Source: Caldalkalibacillus mannanilyticus JCM 10596
Lineage (GTDB): Bacteria > Bacillota > Bacilli > Caldalkalibacillales > JCM-10596
Assembly (NCBI RefSeq): GCF_000615945.1
Contig: NZ_BAMO01000001.1
Location: 62,001-126,000 of the forward strand
Direction of reading: 5' to 3'
DNA: 64,000 nt
A program made the position numbers and the translations under genes. Positions within the stretch are counted from its first letter, which is position 1. Every line of letters begins with the position of its first letter. Shown here piece after piece: positions 18,587 to 25,658 of this stretch. The notes under the pieces are model-generated. The model ran no database searches. It had not been told where the DNA came from and worked only from the letters and a program-made list of their open reading frames with translations.

Positions 18587-19402
18587 ATGAGTTATGAAAA
18601 AACGAGTTATTTTGAGCATCGTTTTTGGTTACAAATTCTTGGGGATCATGCACGATTTATCTTTCACACATTGTCGCCTAGTGAAACAGAAAACATACAA
18701 AAGGCTGTCCATTTTATGCAGCTATCCGATCATTTACTTGAGCAGGCTAGAAAAATGGAAACCGCATCGAGAGAGAAGTGGATGGAACTTGCACATCATG
18801 CGTATGGTTTAGCTGAATCATTTAGACTATTTAAACTAATGCTCATTAGTTCTCATCTAGAGTGTAAGCTTAAAATCGGCTTACCCCCCACGTTTCTTAA
18901 CCATATGGTGAATGAAATTGAGGAGTATATGAGGATTTTGCAATACTTGGTTCGGGGAGAAGTGTCACCTAGGCTACACCCTGTCCATCATCATACCTTG
19001 TGGCTGCTTGATGCCGCAGGTCATGCGGCAGCTCTTCAGGGTGAGCTAGATCCAACAGAAAAGAAGCTGGCGAAAAAAGCAGAGGAATTCGAAAAAACAT
19101 TTGAAGCCTTTTATATCAAGGCAAAGGAAATGGCAGGATTTATTCGAGCAAGACAGGATTTATTTCCAGCTCTTAAGACCTTTAATAAAGAAACCTCGCT
19201 AGAAATTGAATTGTTTTACTGTTTTGTACGCGAATTGGAGGAAATGAGGTTAGATTGCACGAGACTAGGAACCCTCATGCCTCTCATGGCAGATCATATG
19301 GCTAGAGAAGAATGCTATTATTTGCTCAAACTTCAAGAAATTGATCCTGATAATGTGTCCTCTTCGACCTGTGACCCGACGCAACCAAGAGTAGAACAGT
19401 GA
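18587..19402 (+). CDS. DUF2935 protein, four-helix-bundle type
   Basis: 271 residues. It opens FEHRFWLQILGDHARFI and, in the second half, has LEIELFYCFVRELEEMR and MADHMAREECYYL. These repeat the E-x2-H/Y spacing of ferritin-like bundles and match the DUF2935 family, thought to bind two metal ions. The function is not known. GAGGAGG precedes the ATG. The C-terminal 20 residues are polar and unrelated to the fold. Confidence 0.85.
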   Translation: MSYEKTSYFEHRFWLQILGDHARFIFHTLSPSETENIQKAVHFMQLSDHLLEQARKMETASREKWMELAHHAYGLAESFRLFKLMLISSHLECKLKIGLPPTFLNHMVNEIEEYMRILQYLVRGEVSPRLHPVHHHTLWLLDAAGHAAALQGELDPTEKKLAKKAEEFEKTFEAFYIKAKEMAGFIRARQDLFPALKTFNKETSLEIELFYCFVRELEEMRLDCTRLGTLMPLMADHMAREECYYLLKLQEIDPDNVSSSTCDPTQPRVEQ

Positions 19403-19442
19403 AAGAGATGAATATCGAGTGAACAGAAGATAGGGTGATGAT

Positions 19443-19473
19443 AAAGTCAAAGGGATTTACTTTGGCTTTTTTT
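19443..19473 (+). terminator. Terminator after the DUF2935 gene
   Basis: Stem AAAGTCAAAG / CTTTGGCTTT (one G-T pair) then a T7 run. Confidence 0.85.
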
Positions 19474-19501
19474 GTACCAACTTTGAGGTAAACTAGGATC
19501 T

Positions 19502-19530
19502 TTTACTAATTCTTGCTGTTGAGTTATGAT
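19502..19530 (+). promoter_or_regulatory. Likely SigA promoter of pepV
   Basis: TTTACT at 19502-19507 and TATGAT at 19525-19530 with a 17-base spacer (4/6 and 5/6 matches). Confidence 0.45.
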
Positions 19531-19550
19531 GAAAGTTGGAGGTGTAGATA

Positions 19551-21013
19551 ATGACACAACAAATCAATTGGTTAGAAGAAGTACATAACAGAAAAGATGA
19601 TTTAATTAAGGATACACAGGCATTTTTGCAAATCAAAAGCGTCTATGATGAAGGAACGATTTCTAAGCATGCACCGATGGGCGAAGGGATTGCCCAAGCG
19701 CTGGAATTTCTTTTGAATAAAGGAGAAAATGAAGGGTTTGAAGTTAAGAATGTGGATGGGTATGCAGGTCATATTGAACATGGCAAAGGATCAGAATTAA
19801 TTGGCGTCCTGTGTCACGTCGATGTGGTTCCAGAAGGAGAGGGATGGACCACTCCACCTTATGCTGCTGAGATTCGCGACGGAAAGATTTTTGCTAGAGG
19901 GGCGATTGATGATAAGGACCGACGATGGCTGCCTTTTATGCTTTGAAAATTATTAAAGAGTTAGGACTTCCTCTACAACGCAGAGTCAGAATGATTATTG
20001 GGACGGATGAGGAGAGCAGCTGGAAATGTGTAGATCATTATTTTAAGCATGAAGAAGCTCCTGATATGGGCTTTGCTCCCGATGCAGACTTTCCCATTAT
20101 CTGTGCCGAAAAAGGAATTGCGAACTTTTTTCTAAAAAAACAGACTAACTCTCCTTCTATTGAAAAAAAGGGAGAAGAAGCTAATAGTAAAATTCAATTA
20201 ATTTCCTTTGATTCAGGACAACGGGTCAATATGGTTCCAGAACGGGCAACGGCAACCCTTCTTATCCAGAATGAAGAGAAAGTAGTGGAGATGCTCTCTG
20301 AAGCGTTTGAGTCCTATTGTACGGAGCAGCAGGTCACCGGTTCCGTTCATGTTAAAGGAAATCAGCTTACGTTCACTGTGGAAGGAATTTCAGCACATGG
20401 GGCTGAGCCGTTTAAAGGAGTGAATGCTGGGTTGCATCTGATTTCTTTCCTTAGTCAGTATACCTATCCAAGAGAGGCACAATCCTTTATCTCTCTTTTA
20501 CAGAGCTATTTTGTAGACGATCCTTATGGAGAAAAGCTAGGAATTGCAATAGAAGATGAAATGACGGGGAAATTAACGCTTAATGTAGGGGTGCTAGAAT
20601 ATCGTTCAGAAACAGACTCGAAAATAGGCTTGAATCTGAGATATCCCGTCACGACTTCCTATGAAGCCATGATGCAACGTGTGGAAGAGATCGCTAAGTC
20701 ATTTGGCTATGAAGTGACTGACATGGATAACCTTGTTCCTCATCATGTTGATCAGAATCATGCATTGATTAAAACCCTGCAAAAGGTGTACGAAGAGCAA
20801 ACAGGAGAAAAAGCAACTCTTCTGTCGACAGGTGGAGGAACCTATGCTCGATCGCTCAAAACAGGCGTTGCTTTTGGACCATTATTTCCTGGGAAAGAAG
20901 AAACGGCTCATCAAAAAGATGAATATGTCGAAATTGACGATTTAGTAAGGGCTACTGCGATTTATGCCCAAGCTATCTATGAATTAGCAATCGCACCTAC
21001 GACAGAAACATAG
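19551..21013 (+). pseudogene. pepV: Dipeptidase PepV (M20 family), interrupted by one frameshift
   Basis: Zinc aminopeptidase that cleaves dipeptides in the cytosol. Visible in order: LIGVLCHVDVVPEGEGW (metal ligand His and catalytic Asp), GAIDDKGPTMAAFYALK (ligand Asp), IGTDEESSWKCVDHY (catalytic and ligand Glu), FAPDADFPIICAEKG (ligand Asp) and the C-terminal STGGGTYARSL with GPLFPGKEETAHQKDEY (ligand His). The frame breaks at 19916: AAGGACC must be AAGGGACC to give DDKGPTMAAF. Repaired length about 487 residues. GGAGGTG precedes the ATG. Probable one-base assembly deletion. Confidence 0.93.
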
Positions 21014-21029
21014 AAAGTGATAAAAGAAG

Positions 21030-22181
21030 ATGATAAGAACAAAAATTAGTGCCTATTTCTTTTGTGTGTTTTTTGGTTTGGGAGCTCTTTATCCTCTACT
21101 AGGAATTTATTTGGAAGAAATCCAATTGACGGGTTCGCAAATGGGAATCCTTATGTCAGTGGGACCTATTGTGGCTATATTTTCACAGCCCTTCTGGGGA
21201 ATGTTAAGTGATCGATACCAGAATCCTAAGCTGTTTTTAATCCTTACCACTTTTTTTGCTGGGGTCGTTGTTTTAGGCTTTTTAATGGTGAAGCAATATT
21301 TCCTTCTTATTTTCGTTATGGCACTGCTGTCTTGGTTTCAGAGTGCCATTACCCCACTTTCAGATAGTATCACTATAGGATATGTAAAAAAGAATGGAGG
21401 GGAATATGGAGCCCTTCGTTCTTGGGGTGCAATTGGTTTTGCTGTGGCAGTGTGGGTAGCCGGAATGGTGATCGAGGTTACTTTTATAGAAATCATCTTT
21501 TATTTGTTTGCTTTTTCTTTCCTTATTAGTACCTGTTTTGCCTTTCAAATGCCAAAGGAAGCAGAAACGCTGCAAGTAGATCTAAAAGCGGGCATGAGTA
21601 AGCTATTTCGAATCCCTGAGTTTAATCTTCTCATGATGAGCAGTTTTTTAATCTTAGGATCGATTTTTGCCAACAATTTTTACTTTGGAATCTACTATAC
21701 CTCTGAAGCGATTGGCGGGACTGTAGCCGGAGTTGGTTTAGTGTTCCTTTTTGCTGCTGGAAGTGAAGCGCCCTTCATGAAATTGACAGGTTTTTTCGTT
21801 AGAAGATTTGGCTTGCACCAAATTCTAATCATAGCCTCCATTTTCTCCGCAGCCAGATGGTTATTTTTTTACACTGAACCTAGCACGACATGGATTTTTC
21901 TTGTTTCTATTCTGCAAGGGATCTCTATAGGATTATATATTCCTGCTGCTGTGGAATTAGTCCGTGCTTTATCACCTGAGGAAGTGAAGGTAACGGGAAT
22001 GTCTGTTTATAGTACAGTTGCCAATGGAATAGGCTCCATGTTTTGTACCTATGTGGGAGGTGTGATCTTCGAGTATTACTCCATTGCTCATACGTATTTG
22101 TTTTTTGGGCTTGCCACCTTACTTGGTACGGTTATTCTTGTTAGACTTTTGTTTGTTCATAGATTAAAGAAAGTGCCTTGA
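21030..22181 (+). CDS. MFS transporter (MFS_1-like, LacY/HcaT-type)
   Basis: 383 residues, twelve hydrophobic segments. The loop 2-3 motif is GMLSDRYQNPK, and YGALRSWGAIGFAV near residue 127-140 is typical of the LacY/HcaT-like branch of sugar or phenylpropionate transporters. The substrate is unknown. It begins 16 bases after pepV with only a modest ribosome site (GATAAAAGAAG), so it is probably read from the pepV promoter. Confidence 0.88.
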   Translation: MIRTKISAYFFCVFFGLGALYPLLGIYLEEIQLTGSQMGILMSVGPIVAIFSQPFWGMLSDRYQNPKLFLILTTFFAGVVVLGFLMVKQYFLLIFVMALLSWFQSAITPLSDSITIGYVKKNGGEYGALRSWGAIGFAVAVWVAGMVIEVTFIEIIFYLFAFSFLISTCFAFQMPKEAETLQVDLKAGMSKLFRIPEFNLLMMSSFLILGSIFANNFYFGIYYTSEAIGGTVAGVGLVFLFAAGSEAPFMKLTGFFVRRFGLHQILIIASIFSAARWLFFYTEPSTTWIFLVSILQGISIGLYIPAAVELVRALSPEEVKVTGMSVYSTVANGIGSMFCTYVGGVIFEYYSIAHTYLFFGLATLLGTVILVRLLFVHRLKKVP

Positions 22182-22264
22182 TAGTGAAATACCCACAAGT
22201 AAATGAACAAAGGTAGATAGGATTATGCCTCAGGAGAATGAATAATAGGTTAGTCTTTAGGAAG

Positions 22265-22337
22265 GCATTCACGTAATAAAGGTTCGTGAATACCCGACTT
22301 AGAAGGGTAAAAAGGGAACTGAAATGTACGTGAATGC
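22265..22337. repeat. Structured inverted repeat with alternative pairings
   Basis: GCATTCACGTA (22265-22275) is perfectly complementary to TACGTGAATGC (22327-22337). The same left arm can instead pair with CGTGAAT at 22285-22291, and ACCC/GGGT (22292-22308) can form a further stem. The intergenic stretch 22182-22393 contains no gene. It may be a small mobile repeat or an RNA fold; nothing decides this. Confidence 0.55.
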
Positions 22338-22362
22338 TGTAGTTAGGTGAAATTATAAGAAA

Positions 22363-22385
22363 AGAGTAAGAGTAAGAGTAAGAGG
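22363..22385 (+). repeat. AGAGTA hexamer repeat next to the CPBP ribosome site
   Basis: Three full AGAGTA copies plus a partial one, running into AGAGGTG just upstream of the ATG at 22394. Confidence 0.7.
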
Positions 22386-22393
22386 TGTATCCA

Positions 22394-23171
22394 ATGAATA
22401 TAAAAGAACTATTTATAGTAAAAAAGGAACAAAAAAATTTTAAGAAATTACTAGGAATTTTTATTAGCTTACTATTTTTTGCATTTTGGTGGATAATTAT
22501 GTTAATATCTAGTTCTTTAGGTAGATTTATTACAGGTGAAATTAATAACGATTCTTTTGAGTTATATATGATTAATTTTTATCTTATAGCTATTGTTCTA
22601 TCATTAATTATTTTTCTTATTGTCGTTCCACGATTTGCCAAAAAAATATTTAGGAATAGATTATATAGGCTATCTTAAAAATATAGGAATAATTAGTGGT
22701 AAAAGAAGTGGACCTATATTATCGTTTATTTTAATAGTAGGCTTTATAGTTCATTTTGTTGTATTAAGTGACAATTATATTAATCTTAATCACTCTTTAT
22801 ATTATTGGATTTGGAATTTACAGCCTCCAATAGTCGAAGAAATTCTATTTAGAGGAGTAATATTAAGTATACTTCTAATGAGTTTCTCACGATTAAATGC
22901 AATGTTAATTTCTTCATTCTTATTTTCCCTAATTCACATACTGCTAGATCCAGTGAATGTTTTAATTGCATTTATTGTAGGAGTGATATTTGTTATATTA
23001 GTATTTCAAACAGGAAGCATCCTACCTGTTGTAGTCATTCATTATATAATTAACTCATATTTTCAAGGAATATGGATGGTAATAACTACATTAATATTAT
23101 TTGAGTTATATTTTCTAGGGAAACAGTTGATAAAAAACAAAAACATTAACCGCATGCATATTCCAAATTAG
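22394..23171 (+). pseudogene. CPBP-family intramembrane metalloprotease, interrupted in a poly-A run
   Basis: Multi-span membrane protein with the CPBP (Abi) signatures PPIVEEILFRGVI (Glu-Glu ... Arg), SSFLFSLIHILLD (His) and VVIHYIINSY (second His). Such proteins act as prenyl proteases or as bacteriocin self-immunity; no bacteriocin gene is evident here. The N-terminal part changes frame at the A7 run 22640-22646: six A's would give FAKKYLGIDYIGYLKN. Repaired length about 258 residues. Base composition is clearly more AT-rich than in the neighbours, which suggests transfer. Ribosome site AGAGGTG. Confidence 0.8.
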
Positions 23172-23195
23172 AACTTTGCATAACAAATATCTACG

Positions 23196-23283
23196 CCGCG
23201 CGGAGGCGGCTTGATCTCGAAGAAACTTCAAGTAGTGCTGCTCGACACATCCTCTTCGCTAACCAAGTCAAAGGAGAGAATAT
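23196..23283. other. GC-rich block of unknown origin between AT-rich genes
   Basis: A run of about 90 bases (starting near CTACGCCGCGCGGAGGCGGC) is much richer in G and C than both flanks. Two plus-strand frames and one minus-strand frame are open across most of it, none with a start and ribosome site. It looks like a remnant of inserted DNA. No family is recognised. Confidence 0.4.
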
Positions 23284-23328
23284 GTAATTAGACAATAGTG
23301 AAAGTGGGGTTCTAAATGCAGAAAGTAC

Positions 23329-23859
23329 TTGAGAAATGAAATATATCCTCACTTTCAGAATAGAGAGAACCTTGCATTACAAGATGCCATAGAAGTGATG
23401 ATAGCCTGTCATGATAGTTTCGTTGCGAATAGAATTGTTAGCTTTTGTGGTGGATGGGAAAAAATTAATAAAAAAATCAAATCATATTTTGAAAAGATAA
23501 ATATTACTCAAAATCCAAGCGATATGGATAATAAAGGAGAATTAAGTCAGGTTTTAGGACTATTACGTTTAATATTCGAAGGATACAAAAATAATCCTGA
23601 GCTATGGATACCTATTATTAATGGTTTAGTTAGGCAACGAGGTAAGATAGAAGGAATTCCTACCCATTTCTTAAATCATATGACTGGCGGACTAGAAAAT
23701 GTTGTAGTTGATATTGGAATAATAGGAGAGTTCTCTCAAAATCCATTTTTGTATGTCTTGGGTGCAAAGAATTTATCCAATCGAAATAATGAGAAACTAG
23801 CAGATGAAAAAATTATAGATGCTATGAAACTACTTTATAATGAGTATTCGAATCAGTAA
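23329..23859 (+). CDS. Hypothetical protein, possibly 5' truncated
   Basis: Up to 176 residues, not recognised. Soluble, alpha-helical in look, with ALQDAIEVMIACHDSFVANR, GELSQVLGLLRLIFEGYKN and a C-terminal ADEKIIDAMKLLYNEYSN. The only start near the frame opening is TTG at 23329 without a ribosome site; the first ATG in good position is near 23398. The missing start beside a GC-rich block suggests the gene lost its 5' end. A short hairpin (AGCGAA / TTCGCT) follows the stop. Confidence 0.5.
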   Translation: MRNEIYPHFQNRENLALQDAIEVMIACHDSFVANRIVSFCGGWEKINKKIKSYFEKINITQNPSDMDNKGELSQVLGLLRLIFEGYKNNPELWIPIINGLVRQRGKIEGIPTHFLNHMTGGLENVVVDIGIIGEFSQNPFLYVLGAKNLSNRNNEKLADEKIIDAMKLLYNEYSNQ

Positions 23860-23955
23860 GTCTAGCCGATAGCGAATGTTTCGCTGTTCCTAAGAGTGCT
23901 TATTAAACTAAAAGGTGTTTTAGTGAAACAAGAAAGGGGTTGCTGTCCATGGCAA

Positions 23956-24100
23956 CCTCTAAATAGTGAAGACATAGTTGGTTTAAAAAACACTTCAATG
24001 TCCCAACGCATTCCGTAAATTCGAAGGATCTCTGTTTCTGACAATGTTACATCTGTACTCAGAATAGCAAGCGTGGAAGTAAAAACTAATGTGCAAAAGT
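23956..24100 (-). mobile_element. IS4-type transposase remnant
   Basis: On the minus strand the frame reads LAILSTDVTLSETEILRIYG and then MRWDIEVFFKPTMSS. This is the conserved region around the catalytic Glu of IS4-family DDE transposases (typical text: ST(D)..LS..EI..IYG.RWDIE.FFK). Only about 48 residues survive; both ends run into unrelated sequence. A small inverted repeat GGTTGC / GCAACC sits at its 3' edge (about 23937-23957). A dead fragment of an insertion sequence. Confidence 0.75.
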
Positions 24101-24145
24101 TGAGTTATAAAGATAGCAACCTTTAAAAACAAGGGGGAGTAATGC

Positions 24146-24556
24146 ATGAACGAAAAAGAGATTATTTTTTTCAAAATCCTTTTCATAATCGCCGCGCTTT
24201 GGAATTTAATTGGCGCAATTTTTGGTTATTTCAACACGGCTTATACATTTAATCTTGCTTTTGACAGAGAATTGGTCGACCCGCTTTTCTATGCTGTTTA
24301 TAAGGGGTCATGGGGAACTACTCTGGTGTATTTTTTCGGTTATTTAATCGTTGCATATAACCCTGTAAAGCACACCGGTATTGTAATTTTGGGTGGAATT
24401 GGTAAGGTTGGATTTATAATCACTCTAATACAATTGTACTTAGCAGGGATTGCCACGTCTGTGGCGTTCATTGTTATCATAGGCGATTTTATATTTTTCT
24501 TATTATTTTTGTACTATTTCTATAAATTATTTAAGTCGAATATCAGGATCATATAA
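24146..24556 (+). CDS. Four-helix integral membrane protein, function unknown
   Basis: 136 residues with four hydrophobic stretches (about 8-28, 54-72, 76-98 and 103-128). A conserved-looking loop FGYFNTAYTFNLAFDRELVD lies between helices 1 and 2. GGGGGAG precedes the ATG, so the gene looks functional. Not assigned to a family. It lies just after the transposase remnant. Confidence 0.7.
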   Translation: MNEKEIIFFKILFIIAALWNLIGAIFGYFNTAYTFNLAFDRELVDPLFYAVYKGSWGTTLVYFFGYLIVAYNPVKHTGIVILGGIGKVGFIITLIQLYLAGIATSVAFIVIIGDFIFFLLFLYYFYKLFKSNIRII

Positions 24557-24632
24557 CGGCAGTTTAAAACTAGGTTAGCTAACGCTATATGACAGCCCCA
24601 TTCTCCTTTTACCTCACGTGTATGGTTGAGGT

Positions 24633-24803
24633 TCATTCTCTATTTTTCTTATCTTTTTTATCCATAAAAAATACAACACCCACAAATATCAGTGAAATGA
24701 CCACCATATCTAACCCTCTTGTCATAGTAACAGCTTCTTCTCTTAGAAGACTAAGTCCGAATTGTATGGAGAACAAGATGATTCCAAATAATATATATTT
24801 CAT
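24633..24803 (-). CDS. 56-residue membrane protein
   Basis: Starts ATG at 24803 with an ideal AAGGAGG five bases upstream and ends TGA at 24633. Reads MKYILFGIILFSIQFGLSLL, a short polar loop REEAVTMTRGLD, a second helix MVVISLIFVGVVFFM and the basic tail DKKDKKNRE. Two transmembrane segments, both ends probably cytoplasmic. Function unknown. The plus-strand open frame over the same place is its shadow. Confidence 0.7.
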   Translation of the reverse strand: MKYILFGIILFSIQFGLSLLREEAVTMTRGLDMVVISLIFVGVVFFMDKKDKKNRE

Positions 24804-24922
24804 AAAAAACCTCCTTAATAACTTAATGGATGTAAATTATAGAACTTCTGTCAATTCCGCTACTTGTTCGTTATTCTCATTTCTTTTCATGTTAATCAAT
24901 AGTTAAGTTGGGAGTGAGTACT

Positions 24923-25360
24923 ATGGGAAAAGATGAAATTCTTACGTTAATAGATCAGCTTAATTGGATACATCCTCAGGAATTACAACAAGAAACGATT
25001 CGTTTATTAACTCAGATTGAAGATAAATATGTTGGATTACTGATACAAGATATGAAAAAGGAAACATGGGAGAATGCTGTTATTGTCCTAGAAAAGATCG
25101 GGTTTCCTAGAAACAAAGAAGCCCTGCCTAAAATGATCTTTCTATTACAGGATATCAACTGGCCAGGAGCCTTACAAGCTGTAGATATTCTAAAGAAAAT
25201 TGACCCTATATACTGGATTCACTATGTTGAACAAGCAATTTTAGAATCTGATCCTCAATGGATGTATGGAATTCATTACCTCTTGGAGAAAGCAAATGTT
25301 ACAGAAGACATGATGAATAAAGGTGTATATCTAAAAATGAAACAAGTTCTTGAAGAATAG
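24923..25360 (+). CDS. HEAT-like / DUF5071-type small protein
   Basis: 145 residues from the ATG at 24923, which has GGAGTGAG upstream. Helical repeats are visible: LVIQ-like alternation in IRLLTQIEDKYVGLLIQDM, and FLLQDINWPGALQAVDILKK, which resembles the core of DUF5071 proteins. Members of that group often sit beside toxins as immunity proteins; no toxin gene is seen here. Family match is from memory of the WP..DIL pattern and is moderate. Confidence 0.65.
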   Translation: MGKDEILTLIDQLNWIHPQELQQETIRLLTQIEDKYVGLLIQDMKKETWENAVIVLEKIGFPRNKEALPKMIFLLQDINWPGALQAVDILKKIDPIYWIHYVEQAILESDPQWMYGIHYLLEKANVTEDMMNKGVYLKMKQVLEE

Positions 25361-25471
25361 TGCAATAGATAAAAAATAAATTTTAAAGAAATTCTGCTCT
25401 TGCGAGTATTTTTATAAACAAGCTTTATGAAATTAACCCACCTTAGAAAAGAAGCATTACTAAAAAAATAT

Positions 25472-25528
25472 ACCTTTACTTTTGAGACATGATATGGTTC
25501 TTTCCACTCCAAAAGTAAGGTTTTTTTG
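25472..25528 (+). terminator. Probable terminator after the HEAT-like gene
   Basis: Arms ACCTTTACTTTTG and CAAAAGTAAGGT (one bulge) with a 25-base loop, then T7. The loop is long, so it is weaker than the others. Confidence 0.6.
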
Positions 25529-25587
25529 TTAAAAGAAGACGAAATCATACCTTCAGACAAAAAAATGCAAATTTCTTATTTAGTTGA

Positions 25588-25618
25588 AAACATTTCTAGT
25601 TGGGAACCGTCTTATACT
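25588..25618 (+). promoter_or_regulatory. ECF-sigma-like promoter of the MoxR/VWA operon
   Basis: AAAC (25588-25591) is separated by exactly 16 bases from CGTCTTA (25608-25614), the layout of SigW-type ECF promoters (AAC-N16/17-CGT). TATACT at 25613-25618 overlaps the -10 and could alternatively belong to a SigA promoter without a good -35. The gene starts 41 bases downstream. Confidence 0.5.
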
Positions 25619-25658
25619 AGGAAATCTAAACTATACGAAGTTGGAGGTTACAGGTAGA

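Noticed and set aside
24589-24906. Plus-strand open frame of 105 residues
   Set aside because: It covers the minus-strand 56-residue gene, which has the better ribosome site and helix pattern.
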